A stretch of DNA of 64,000 nt from Angiostrongylus vasorum (lineage: Eukaryota > Nematoda > Chromadorea > Rhabditida > Metastrongylidae): NCBI GenBank assembly GCA_018806985.1, contig JADANN010000032.1:2563501-2627500 (forward strand), in the 5' to 3' direction. This document shows positions 22,432-35,700 of the stretch, in pieces (position 1 is the first letter of the stretch; every line of letters begins with the position of its first letter). A program made the translations under genes and the position numbers. The notes below the pieces were generated by a model. The model had not been told where the DNA came from and did not search any database. It saw only the letters and a list, made by a program, of their open reading frames with translations.

Positions 22432-24690
22432 ACGGTTACACGACCGCAACGATCGAGTATCACTGGTGTGGAGCAAAGAATCCCAACTGTCCGACTGCAG
22501 TTCGAGCCAACGAAGTCGAACTTCCTTCATATCGTTTTGCGCAATTCTGCGTGAATCGAACCCTGGCCACTACCGCCTCCGGTACGCGTGATGAAACATA
22601 AAAACTCGTCCAAATACTGTTGGACCAGGTTGTTGACTTCAAAGATACCGTTTATGGAAAGGTCGGTATGTTCGCTTTCCGCTTAAAGGAGAAGAGTTGC
22701 ATTAAGGCTGCAGTGTGCTGAACAGAAATGAATGGAAATATTGAACTTCCCAACAGCTGACAGTTCACGTTTGTGTAGACTGTGTCCATTGCTTAGCGAC
22801 CGTTCTGAAAGACAGCATGTGGCGCAGTGGTCGGAGGCACCCTGCAGCACACACGTGGAATCGATCCCCATACCGATGGCTCACCAAGCCCTCCATCCTT
22901 CCGGAGTCGGCAAATTGGTATCAGACTTGTCTGGGAGGATAACAGCACTAGTTCGATAGATCGGTAGGCCTGCGCGAGTCATTGTAAAGGGCAGATGTGC
23001 ATTCAGTCACCTCCAAACAATGCTTAATGAAGTCGAAAGCATGGTGCATCCCTCAGGGATTGATAAGCGCCGTGGACTTTATCCTTCTATCACTTATCTG
23101 AAAGGTCCTGTCAGGCAATTCGTTAGGATTTCACGTATGGCTTCGATATCACTTTGCGGCATATCAATGAACAAATTCCATTGTGCCATATTATAATATA
23201 CGGCAATTATAATAGAAACAACATACATTAAAATATTCTAGGAGAAAAACAGCTGGATCAGACTATTACCCTACTTATAATTTAATTCCTCAACCCAGAA
23301 CTTTCTGGCGTGAGTCGATTGCAAAGTGCAAAAAATTATCTGAGCAATTTCTTCGATTCTGCTAAGTTCTAAGCTTTGAGACCATTTTCTCATAGTTCAG
23401 TGGTGACAAGTTCTGCATTTGTGGACGATTTGAGCTATTCGGGTGTAGCGAAATGGCTAGTTGACCAGTGCTGCACCACAATACACACGTAAACCTTGGT
23501 TTGACTCCGCGGCTCCTCCTAACCAAGCTCTCATCCTATCGAAGTGAGCAAGCTCGTGCCAGATTCGTTTGCGGGGAAAGCAACGCTGACTTTGTACATC
23601 GGTGTACCACCGAAAGTGGTCGTATAAGCCGCACATGTATTCAATCATCTTTACGATGTCACGAATAGAGTCCAGTGCATGAAGTATCTCTACTGAATTA
23701 ATCAACGCTTTATGATTACCTCGGTCAATTCCTATTCCATCTGAAAAGTGGAAAAAACATTCATCTTACAACAGTAATCAGCAAGGCAGTACAAAAATAC
23801 AAATAGTGTAGTAAAATAGTAACACATATGAAGAGCGCATTCAGGTTCGTACTCCCGTCTTCTTCTCTTGTTCATTTTTGATCGAGAAAGTGGCTTCTAC
23901 ATGCTACAGATATTCGTACCAGCGGCACTGGTTGTCGTGATCTCGTGGGTAAGTCGATGTATCATGTTAGCTATCGGTCATACGACCATTTTTTTCTTTT
24001 ATCTCAGAAAATAATCCAAATGTCTTGCGTTCCAGTTGCAGTATACAGATGCAGTTCTCTGCAAAAGCATTAAGGTTCCTGAAAAGTTTTAACACCACCA
24101 CAGGAAGAGCTCAAAGACTTTCTCTGGTGCTCTTGCATACAGATCGCTCGCAGCTGAAATAACTCGTGACAAATCCATAGGTGTCGTTCTGGATCTCTCG
24201 TGACTCGGCGCCTTCAAGAACGATTATCGGCGTGATGACCGTGCTCACAGAGACGCACTTGATGACCGGTACGAATCGACGTCTTCCGCCTGTCGCCTAT
24301 GTGAAGGCTGTAGATGTCTACCTTGGATTCTGCTATTTACTGGTCGTCTTTGCTTTAATCGAGTACGCTTGTGTTGCCTATTCAAAGAAGAAGAATGAGG
24401 ATCGTCGTCGCCGTGAGAAGAAAACCGAGCAGAAGCTAATGCCAACAACTCCAGACTTACTTCATGATGTTCGTCTAGCAGAATGCACATGTAATGCGCA
24501 ACATGCGTCGATCATCGCCGTCATCAAGCAACCGAACCGTTTCTGTGTTCGTCACTCCCACATCGATATCGTCAGTCGAGTCGTATTTCCCACTGCATTC
24601 CTTATCTTCAATGTCATCTTCTGGGTAACACTTTTGGCGAAAGCAAAGCGCCTACCATACTTCAGTCCAGTGGTGGCAAATCGATGCTAA
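22432..24690 (+). CDS. unc-49: unc-49 C-type C-terminal cassette (3 exons)
   Basis: Exons are 22432-22581 (150 bp), 23845-23948 (104 bp) and 24181-24690. The first starts in phase 1 after TTTAG and gives loop B Y-G-Y-T when preceded by T. It carries the Cys-rich IEYHWC..NPNC..FCVNRT segment and ends at a TASG loop C. Then come M1 (GFYMLQIFVPAALVVVISW) and M2 with APSRTIIGVMTVLTETHL. M2 has PSR instead of PAR and methionine at 6', the position linked to picrotoxin resistance in UNC-49C. M3 is AVDVYLGFCYLLVVFALIEY; a short basic loop and M4 (FPTAFLIFNVIFWVTLL) follow, with the stop at 24690. It matches remembered UNC-49C closely. It has no start codon or signal peptide of its own, so it needs the shared N-terminal exon. 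UNC-49C co-assembles with UNC-49B in C. elegans muscle. Confidence 0.9.
22811..23100 (+). mobile_element. SINE1 copy in the unc-49 C intron
   Basis: Full-length-like: tRNA head (TGTGGCGCAGTGG, box B eroded to GGAATCGATCCCC), body segments CCAAGCCCTCCATCC, GGCAAATTGGTATCAG and GTCTGGGAGGATAACAGCACT, and the TTTATCCTT tail. Confidence 0.8.
23441..23715 (+). mobile_element. Diverged SINE1 copy
   Basis: Head GTGTAGCGAAATGG, box-B-like GGTTTGACTCC, then CCAAGCTCTCATCC and the TATTCAATCATCTTTACGATG segment. It is clearly related to the SINE1 body but older, and lies just before the unc-49 C exon at 23845. Confidence 0.6.
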
Positions 24691-26738
24691 GTGACCGGTG
24701 GTTCAGAGGAATCGTTGGACCACTTCACACACACCTTCTTTATCCTCTATTGCTCAATCCCCAGTATAGTGTACTCTTTTACTTGGGCTTCTTCATTGTT
24801 GTTTCGTTTCAAGCCTATCCTTACTCGCATTTCGTCTCGACTGACACGTGTCACTGCTTGACGTAACTGGTAGCTTTACTAACCCAACATATTACCGCAC
24901 GGTTATTGCACGGATAGATTCCCACACCCGCCACATTTGTTGCACTCATATCCTGACATGACTTGTGTCTTCTCATCGTTGGATATTTCGTTCACACACT
25001 CCTGGTGTAAAGTCGAAAACGGAATTTCAACATCATCTTTCCTTATGTTCTTTTTTCGTCTTTGTTTTCACCATTTAGGAAAAGATAAAGGTTTAACCGA
25101 CAGAGTTAGAACACAAAAAAGGACTTTGTGGATTGAATGTGTCGCTCTCTCCAACTACTCGCTACGATGAAACGATCTCTCTACATACCCAAAATGAACT
25201 TTCTGCTCAACAAAGGATAAAAAGTATGAAGCGTTCGACGTAGACCAATCCCCAATGCTTCATACCTTTGATTTTATTCGTAACATCATAGACATGAATT
25301 CAGTGCGTACTTGGCCTATCCACTGTTTTGGAGGGTTACCAGTCTACTCATATATCAAGTCTGTTTTTTTAACCTCCCAGACAAATCCGGTAGGAATTTG
25401 CCGACGTGACAGCTGGTTTAGTTTGCCCAGGGGAATTTTATAGGGCAACGACGCTGTGTGGATCGCATGGCATCTCTAACCACTGCGCTACATCCCACCA
25501 ACTCTAGCTTAATACTAGTAAGAATCAAAATTTCATCACTTTTGACAATAATAAATCTCAAATATTGCACAATTTTATCTCATCTAAAAAAGAAATTAAT
25601 GAAAAAGGCCAATAATATTACATGAACACATACAAATATGTATGTATATATCCGTATTGACATACATACACACGCCCACACACCCATACACATACATGCA
25701 AAGTATACTAATATCTGGGCATTATTTTCACAACATGATTTGTACTGACTGTCAAAAATGAGACACTAATAGATGACATGAAATCTAAATTTAAAGAATA
25801 ATAGATGACATAAATATCAGAACATAACCCCAGAAGAACTCGCTAGACACGACGACACCGTATATCCTTGCGGAATCGTTGCCAAGAATCGATTTAACAA
25901 GTTGCAACACGGATTAGCTCCTCGTCTTGACCAACAAAAAACAATTGGTAAGCATAAGGGAACGTTTAGCGTAACATGGCGGTGATATGGACGATGAATC
26001 AATGTCGATCTTGATCAGAAAACATGAACAGAAAAACCCTAACACCTAGGTTAAAAAGACATGCTAAGCAATGAGAAATCTCACTGAAGTATTGCAGCTC
26101 CAGATGATTGAGAGTTCAACATAACAGTTATCTAATTACATCGTGAAGAACCTGACAAATCTCTATAGCGGATCAAGTCAAATGACTGACAGTGAGACAC
26201 GACAACAGAAACTAGTAATTCCTTATGAAGTGATTCTTGTCGCCTGAATGGCTCAACGTTGACGTTTTGCAGCTTTTCTTTTATTTATTCCAACAAGTGA
26301 TAATCAACAAAGATCAACGGTGTCAACAATCAAAAATCGTCTATTACAGAGGAAACAAACATAAACATGCACACACGCGCGAAATACAAAACTGGACATT
26401 GCCTAACATAAAGATGACACAGAGTTTTAACAAACATACAAACTATCATAAAACTATCATGATCATCACTCGCACGTTACATGGACTAGCATACATAAAT
26501 ATACATTCACACGTACACCAAATAAGACAGCTGAGTTCAGTGACAGTTTGCAGGTGTCATGGCTGCGGTAGTACGCAACAACAGTCCACAGAGCACAGGT
26601 AGAATATTATACACTAAACAATCATGACCTCAGCGGGTTAAATTAATTAAAAATCCAATCGAAGAGAGTTAAATCAAAAAATGAGAAAATAACTGGCTAA
26701 TTAACTAGGATTGGGAAATGAATGACTTAACAAAGTGC
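24691..26738. other. Intergenic region between unc-49 and psd-1 (tail to tail)
   Basis: About 2 kb between the stop of unc-49 C (+) and the stop of psd-1 (-). It contains a diverged SINE1 copy (25240-25500, -) and a CA-rich tract near 25625-25700. No further gene or obvious unc-49 poly(A) signal was seen. Confidence 0.6.
25240..25500 (-). mobile_element. Diverged SINE1 copy, minus strand
   Basis: Read on the minus strand: GATGTAGCGCAGTGGTTAG head, then a body ending with the ATGTTACGAATAAAATC..ATGAAGCATT segment shared with the copy at 23.4-23.7 kb. Confidence 0.55.
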
Positions 26739-26744
26739 TTTAAT
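26739..26744 (-). terminator. Possible poly(A) signal ATTAAA of psd-1
   Basis: ATTAAA on the minus strand begins about 19 nt after the psd-1 stop codon. It is a common variant of the eukaryotic signal; usage is inferred. Confidence 0.4.
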
Positions 26745-26762
26745 CGCTAAAACTTAATGTCT

Positions 26763-29700
26763 CTAGACTCCATCAATCACAAGGCTCTGCCCGTAACGCA
26801 GTACATCACCGGCTTTGATGGCGAAACGTATTTTGGCTGGTGCTTGGAAAACCTAGACACAAAATGAGAACATTCAGGTAATGAACAAATAGCATAGAGA
26901 AACTGAAGGAAAAAAGAACTCGATATGGAACTAAGAAACATTTCATATTATGAGAAGCCAAGTAATTAAACATGGAATCTCTTAATAATGAAATACCCTT
27001 CCCAATCGCATGTCAATCTTAGCGTTCCTAACAACGTCGGAATTAAAACTGGATTTGAGCTTTTACAGTCTCCGAAACCAGATAAAATCGTAGATTTCGA
27101 CAGAATTACCAACATTTCAAGATTTAATCTCAAATCTTCCTCCCAACGGTTTATCCCCCTCATCGTGGCTGGGAGATGTCCCTGGGTGTCAGACCGCGAT
27201 GTACAGCGGAGGATTCGTCCCCCGTGCAGGGTCTCCCAAGCTAAGAAGCAGTCCGGCGTTTCCATCAGGAAGCCTAGCTAAGACTAAACCAATACCAGGA
27301 TCCACCACCGTCCTGGTATCAAAGTCGCATGGTGGCAAATCTCCCTCTGATCCACAAGGGCTGCAACTGCCTGTCGTGGTAACGACCTGAGGCAGACCTT
27401 GGCTAGGCTGTCCTCAGGATTCCAGGGAACCACAATAGCTTAACCAGCAAATGTCCTAAAAATGGTGTTTTGCTGGGGCCCAAACAACTAGTGAGGGCGG
27501 GCCGTTCAAGTACCAAGTAAGTAAGTAATCTCAAATCTTACATTGTCAAAAAGAAGGCTAGAATTCGCGAACTAGTTTTAGACATGTCTAAGCGCAGTTG
27601 CACTAAAAATCTCGACATTTCCAGTTTTTTTTTTTTTTGCTCATTGGGTGGGAATATATTGTCACCAAGGAGAGGTTCAAGGAAGGTAGGGAGAACGTGG
27701 ACTATTTGTGGAGTCAGCGGAATTTCTAAACCTTGAATAATATCTGAGGCGTTGAAGACAACGATAAAGTTGAAGCATCTGAACAATTAACGAAAGCATT
27801 CTAAGCGTCAACAACGCAATAGTTACCCACAAAATTTCCGAGAAAAAAATACGCCCTTTTTTATGAACTACTAATTCTCAACCAATCGCAGAGCTGATCT
27901 AACAATTCTCCGTTGGAATATTCCAAAGAAAAAAAACAGGTAGCTATCGCTCACCAGCACTACGGTAGAACCGAGACGAAATTCCCCAACTCGATCACCG
28001 GGCAGATAAGCGCTGTGCATGTCCACCTCTGTGTGCAGCATTTTATCCTTTTTCCTTCGAACCAGGTTCGTTCGTAGAGTTGGTTCCTAAATCATTTAAA
28101 ATTCTTCTAGAAAACAGAGATCTAAAAAAACATAGCTTCTATTTTAAACAGTTCCGCTCGTTTAGAAGGTTAATGGAGAAAATATAACACTTAAAGAGCT
28201 ACAACAAATCCGAAGTAGAAGACACAACGAACCTAATTTTCATCGCAAAGCAGAGTTCCAAAACAGCACCTTAGAAGAAGTAAAAATAATAAGGTATACA
28301 TTCACAGAAAGAAGAAAAAACTGGCACGCTAGGAAAGAGAGGATGGTTTATTGGATTCCAGAAAAATTTAGTACTAAAAGCATCAAAGTGCCCACAATTT
28401 CAAGATATCACAAACCACAATTAGTTATAGACGAGGCTGAAACAGTGGAGATAAACACAAAAAACCTGACAGAGAGAAACTACAGTATACGCGAGGAAAA
28501 ATAACGTTGGTAACAACTTTATTAAGGAGCCAAGCCAGAAAAATATTCCAAATACGGTCCAAAAATACAGCATAGGAACTTACTGCATCAATGACAATGT
28601 CACCAACGTTCGTGGCTGCCACCGCCGATAAGGAGAAGAACCCGTACTTCCACATACCATTTAGCACTACTCGCTCGTTTAAACAGAACAAGTGAGGCAC
28701 GTGGCTTAGAAGCGATGGGCGAACCGAAAGCAACAGCCCTGTAGGGAAAATGAAGCGTTATCATGCTTCCAGAAATAAAATCACTTCCGAAAGGCAAAGC
28801 AAATCAGTCCACTAACCAGGCACATGTCGACACATCTTTTGCTACCCAGTGAGTTGGTGAGTGGAAAGCATGATAGTTCCCGGGAGCCAGATAGATTACC
28901 ACTTGGTATAGATCGAGATCATCCTAATAATCGAACGTATATAGATGAACACAGTAGCCTTTATTAAAGAATCATATTTAACACACACTTGCTTGGAAAT
29001 ATGGTTTATTTACTATTTAGTCACATCAATGATGCTGAGAATTTTTGGAAAACTCCGGACCGCAGGTGCCTGTGGTGGGGGAACGAACGCGCTATTGTTC
29101 TTTCCGGGGGAGTAACGCGTTCACTACCACACCATGCGGGTCCTTCGTTTGCATGTCTCTCAGCTACTTCTATCGATCTTTTACCATCAGCAATCACTCG
29201 TCAGCGGGATTGATTTGGGGAACCCAAATCGGCAATGAACCCTAGTTAAGCTGAGGCTTTTTAGTTATAATCACAATCTTAACCGTTTTATTTACTGCCT
29301 ACCCTATCTAATGGCAGGGGTATATACTCAGTAGGCAGTAAATAAAAACGGTTGAGATTGTGGTTATAGCTAAAAAGCCTCAGCTTAACTGGGTTCATTG
29401 CCGATTTCGGCACCCCAGATCAATCCTGCTGACGGGTGATTGTTGATGGCCGAGATCGACAGAACTAGCTGAGAGACAGGCGAAACAAAGGACCAGCATA
29501 GTGTGGTGGTGAATGCGTTACTCTCCGGAAAGGACAATTGAGCGTTCGTTCTCCACTGCAGACACCTGCGGTCCGAGTTTTGCAAATATCTCAGCATCAT
29601 TGAAGTTATATTTCGCAATATACCCTACCATTAAAAAACAGTAGGCAGTAAACAAAACGGTTAAAATTATTTAGTCACAGTTTATCTACTACCTAGTCAC

Positions 29701-32700
29701 CTACAGCTCTTTGACATGACACAGGTGAAATAATGCTCGATCAAATATTCTTCCTCACCTTCTGGGTCATTGCGACATCGCCAAGAAATGAGGCGACATC
29801 GTAATCATGTCCCTTCACATATTCGATTTTCCCATCCTCAACTTTGCCATAATGAAGTACAACGCCATCAGCCGGCGAAACCTATAGCAATTTTTTTTTA
29901 ATTCGTAAGTAAAAAAATTCACAAAGGAATCAAAATGCTTATAATTATTTGACTCTAGTTCACACGAACGCTTACCTCCACACTACTAATCGATCAATTT
30001 GCATAACTTTATACGATCTCATTATGAAATAGAAATTCATAGATGAGGTAATATTCCATAGCTTGACACACACACGAAAAAACTAGGTTTTAATTTACAG
30101 GCACTGTCCTTTTCAATAATGTAGGCATGAATCACTAGTACAGTGAATGAACACACCGCGCTAAACACAATAGAACTCCATGTAATGGGTTATAGCGCTT
30201 CATTCTGACGCGAAAATTAATTCAGTGACCCAAATTCCAAGGCGTCGTCTTTTTTTTACAAGACGATGTCGACGCTACCTATACATCAATAAATCTCCAA
30301 TAGCGGAACGATTCTCCTAGGTGTCACACTATGATGTAGAAACCTGGGGTCCATTATCAAGTACGACCATTCGAGTTCAGAACGTTACGATCCGCAAGCT
30401 CAACGAAGAGTAAGCCAATGCCAATAATCGTTATTTGCCATCGTAAAAATCTAAGTGCCGAAGGCTGATTTTCACGATAAATTAGGAATACTCTAAAAGT
30501 AAAAGGTAAAAGTATATAGTGGAAAAACACGTGCCTAATCAACAAAGGCTTCGGCTTCACCATCGTCATTGAGCGGTCGGTTACTTTTTCATCCCTACTA
30601 TTGTTTCTGATTTCGGTTTTAACATCTCTCCGAATCAACTAATAGGAAGACCGAGCGAAAGATTAGTCGCCGAAAACACACCTCCCTCTGATCCACATCG
30701 TGGTGAAGACCTGGATACGCCCTTGCAAGGTTAAGTAAGAACTTCAGGGAGGACCAAGTTGCACGAGCAGCAATAAGCCAGCCTCAGTACTCCGCACACT
30801 GGGTGCTCCCGTCTAAGACGTCAGGCAATGAGACGACCGGTGAGAGGTCAGAAAATCTCGGGTTACGCAGGACGTCATTGGAAGGGGATCTGACAAACAC
30901 AAGCACGACATGCCATGGAGACTGTTTCTTATTTGCACGTATAATGCCAGAACATTCTCCACAGACGCTGATTTTTCACGCCTTTCTTGTAGCCGCAGAT
31001 CGCATTAAATTTCATGTGATCGTATTACAAGAAACAAAAATCAAGAAGACCGACATAAGCAGACTAAAACGGGACCCTTGTGATCTGTGGAGAAAAGGTC
31101 CCGTCACGAAATGTGGGCGGCGTATGCTTTGTCGTCCACCCGTCCATTGTCCATCTCGTCGATTCAACGAGATTCTTTCCACTCGCATAGCCGTCCTCCT
31201 TCTTCAACTGTCGCATCATAAGAAGATCACTATCATCAACTGCTACTCACCGAACGACGCAGTTGAAGAGTACGAATTAAATGCGTTCTACTATCAGTTG
31301 GAGGAAGTCATCCGCAATGATAAAGCATATCATAAATTTGTCATCGGAGACTTCAACTCTAAAATAGGAAAGGCCAACGAGAGCGAATACAGGATCGGAA
31401 ATTTTGGATTAGGAGAAAGAAATGAGAATGTGAACCGTCTCGCAGGACTCCTGTCCGCAGCACGTCTCTTCCATGAAAACTCGCTTTTTCCAGAAGAAAG
31501 AAAGCCGCCGCTGGACATGGGAGTCTCCCAACGACATGACTCATTCGGAGGTCGGCCATATTCTGACGAACAGAAGATGGTGCCTACTTGACACATCGGT
31601 AGTCCCGTCATTCTGTACTACTTCCGATCACAGCCTTCTTCGCGCGAAGATTCGATTCAGCCACAAGCTGGAAAAGAACTCTCTTCATCGACCACGAGGA
31701 AAAAGTCTAGCTGTATACAACAAGAACATTCTGAACGAAGTCCTATCCAAACGTGACTGGCAGATTAAAGAATACGCGACTGAAGACTATGAGCTGCTTG
31801 TTGAAGGACTGAAAACCTGTGCCGAATTCGCCATAGTTCCCCAAGCAAGAAGATCGGATCGCATCTCCATCACTACTAAGGAGTTGCTCGAAAAGAGAAG
31901 GAAACTGAAGCTTGATCCTATTGCAACACGTTCGACATGGCTAGTAATAAATGCCAGCTGCAGAAGAGCTTTGCAGGAAAATCTACAACGGTACAAGCAG
32001 AAGAAAATGCTGGAAGCAGCAGAGAAAAGAAGCAGTATGAAAAAATGCCATCGGGACTTGTGTGATTATGTTCCGCTGTCAGCCCTGATGAAGGAAGATG
32101 GGGTCGCCAGAACTTCCCGCCATGATATGGAATTAATAGCGGAAACGTTCTACACCAACCTTTTCCGTTCCACAATCCCCGTCCCGGACCCTAATGTCCC
32201 GCTGAAGAAAAACCACCTGGAATTCTTCCGCCGGAGGTTCGAGTTGCAATAGAAAGCAGGAAAAGAGGCACAGCTCCAGGACTACACAATGTCACTGCCG
32301 ATTTCCTTAAAGCTGGAGACTACAATTTACACGTATTTCTCGCAAATCATACGATAACCTACCTTCAAAAGGTAAAAAATCCCAGACCAGTGGAGGACGT
32401 CGAGCACGGTCATCCTGCCCAAGAAAGGAAAACGAAGGGATCTTCGTAACTATCGTTCCATATGCTTGTTGAGTGTACTCTACAAGCTCTTCACGTAGAT
32501 AATCTCTTGCGCACATCAAGGACACTGGATGAGGCGCAACCAGTCGAACAAGCAGGATTTCGGAAAGGATTTTTGCTGCATGGGCCACATTCAAACCGTG
32601 TCCAGGGTCGTCGAAGTTTGTCGGGAATACCACTTGCCTCTAGTCCCTAACCTTTGTCGACTATGAAAAAGCGTTTGACAGTGTCGAAACGAATGCAATG

Positions 32701-35700
32701 CTATCAGCGATCGTCGACCAAGGAGTAGAGCCGTCCTACATAAGAACTCTGTGCGACTGTTATCGGAACTGCACTACGAAAATACAGGTTTTCCATCGAC
32801 CTCTTACCATACCCATAGGAAAAGGGGTTCGACAGGGCGACACAATATCGCCAAAGCTGTTCAGTGCCGCACTGCAGTGGATAATGAAGTCACTCGATTG
32901 AGATGAAAAAGGCATACGTATTGATGGAAAAATCCCTATCAAACCTTCGTTTTTGCCGACGACACTGTCACCTTCTCAAGAAGTACTAACGAAGCAGAGA
33001 TGATAATCAACGAGCTCAACGAAGCGAGGGGAAAAAGATCGGACTGCGCATAAATCGAAAGAAGACCCAGTTCATGAAAAAACCCATGGTGCGAAGGCGA
33101 AAAAAATTGAATTAGATGGCTCTCTCATTGCAGAGACCACCTCATACGTATACCTTGGGCCGATCAATGAACATGGGAAACAATATGAAAGAGGAACTAT
33201 AAAGAAGGCGCATTCTTTTTTTTGCCGCATTCTGGCCTCTCAAAGAAGCCACCGACCAACTAAAGGACCCGAAAATCTGCGCCCATCTCTTCGATTCTGA
33301 GGTCCTCCCAGCGCTCTATTATACTGCGGCGACGTGGGTTGATACTTCAACTACGTCAAGAATGCTTCGCACTACTCACAGAGCGCTTGAGCGATGTCTT
33401 CTGAAATATAACCGGCATTGTCAATATCTAACCGTAATGCGAAGCTCTGATCTTCGAAATCTGTCACATCTTCGAGGTCCAGGAGATTACACATCGATAG
33501 CGAAACATAGATGGGTCGGTCACATAATGAGAAGAACGGACTACAGATCGACGAAAAGAAGAGTAGAGTGGACTCCAAGAGAATGCAAACGTCCCCCCAG
33601 GACGACCACCTACACGTTGGGTGGACGTGTTCGCAAACAAAGTTAATCAGCTGTACCCGCAGCTGCAGTTGTTTTACAGATCACGGTACGAGACTCGCAA
33701 GCGATACCATGTTCGAACAAGACCACCACCATGAATACGATTGCGAGAGAAAGGAACGAATGGCATATGTGCTGGGGTCCGCACAACTCGTGAAGTCGGA
33801 CCAGTCCAAGTATCCAAGTAAATAAGTAATCAAAAAAGGGATAATACTAGTCAAATGGAATCTATAATAGGGCTTAAAAGATACGTGAAGAAAGGTCATC
33901 CAACGATACAAATATAGTGACTATTCTTCAAATGGTTCGTATTCTCTATAATAGCGTATATTCCCTATATTAACTTGTAATTATCTTGCATTCTCTGTAA
34001 ATTGTCTGTTAGAGATAATCTCATGCCTCGCAGTTAGATGGAAAGAAATTCTGAAACTTCCTTGTCGAACCGTTCTTCTTTGTCCAACAGTTTGGGCAGA
34101 GTTGTCACCTATGACAGTACAGCAGCTGTCAGCTGATTGTACTTTCCAGCATCTGCCGTTCCAAACAACTTTTTGTGTAAGCCAATACATCGCTGTCACA
34201 TGTACTTTCACTGATAAACTATTGTATAGCCTTCACGAACCTTCTGTGGAAGTAGCTCTATCAGATTGTACTACCTAAGAAAGTTTTAGAACCTTTTTCT
34301 GAGCGCTGTTTCTAGTTCCCTCTGTAAAAACCCCACCCATTACAGAAGGAACATAAGGAGCACTACTAGTCATCAAAGGAGTGCTTGCTGTTTTCGGTAC
34401 CCAAGTGCTCCAGTGCCTGTGTTCAGCACCTGTGTTTCAGTGCGAGGTCTCAATACCCCAGTGCTGCAGTATCTCGGCATTCCGGTGGTTCACTCACCCA
34501 GTGTCCCGACTCCAGTGTTTGCCTATTGCCTAACTTCCTTCAAGTGCTTCACTTATCCTCATTTCAATGTCACTCGTTTCACTCAACTAGCCATCGTCAG
34601 ATTGTGTATATTGCATTGTTGTTGTTGCTTTAAACAGTTATAACTCAAGTTTGAGATTGTTTTCCGGGTCTAAGTCAAGAAGTCCCGCGTGACGCACTCA
34701 TACAGAGTCGAGCATTCTACTTCGAGTTGTAATTATTCTGTACCGAAGGATGACAGGCAGACCTGTATTCCATTGCTCTATCTAATACATTTGGTGCATT
34801 GGTCCATCCTAGTCGAACTCAAGACTCACCGTTACTGGTGTACCATTCCACTGCACCAACTAATACAACAAATATCTGAGTAATGCCTGCTCTATATTAG
34901 AATCATGAGCAATATCTCGAAACTCTATAGTCAAACCAACGACAGAACATGGTAATATTATGGAAAAAATAAAAAAGAAACTATAGAATAATGACTAACC
35001 AATGGACTTGCACTAATGGGTCGTACTTCCTTCCTTAGTTGCCGATTAAAGAAGGCTGCGAACGATGGATACTGCTGCAATAATTCTATATTAAAACGTT
35101 GTACTCTTGCCTTCACTAAGATATTTTGCATGGGAGTAACTGTAGAGATCTCTTTAAAAACAAAACAAAAAAAAAATTAATTTTGAATGAAAATCACTTT
35201 TTCACAACATGCGGAAAATTCATCCACAACCACAACGTCCTACCCGCACTTCGATTTCAACCATTTCCCCACAATAGGGAAGGAACCAAACTGCAGAGAT
35301 CTGTTGGGAATCCTTCACGTTCTAACTCGACTATGCTTATAACTGTCGATAGATGGCACTTTGATCGAGAACAATTAAAGCACATATGGAACTCTTGAGT
35401 TGCTATTATTTAAGCGTTTTAAGGAGGAAAACATTGAAAAGACCGACTTTCACTTAACCTCGACATGAATAATCAATAATACCTTGTCCTTGCCCTGTCT
35501 CCAAACTGTCGCTGTTTAACCAAGCGCGAGGTTGGTGTCTCTTCTTTTTTTCAAATATGATGGCTGAAGTTTCGGTGATTTCGGCATCCTCAGAGCTTAG
35601 TTGTACTGCACCATATCACATTTTATTGCTCGGTTGATATTTCCTGATTCCAATGAAATTCTAGTTGAAAAACCAATTCAAAAATCTACCTATGAGGAAA

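Noticed and set aside
9196..24690. Treating the B and C exon sets as two independent receptor genes
   Set aside because: Neither has a start codon, signal peptide or first half of the binding domain, and both begin in phase 1 at the same residue. They fit alternative cassettes of one locus.
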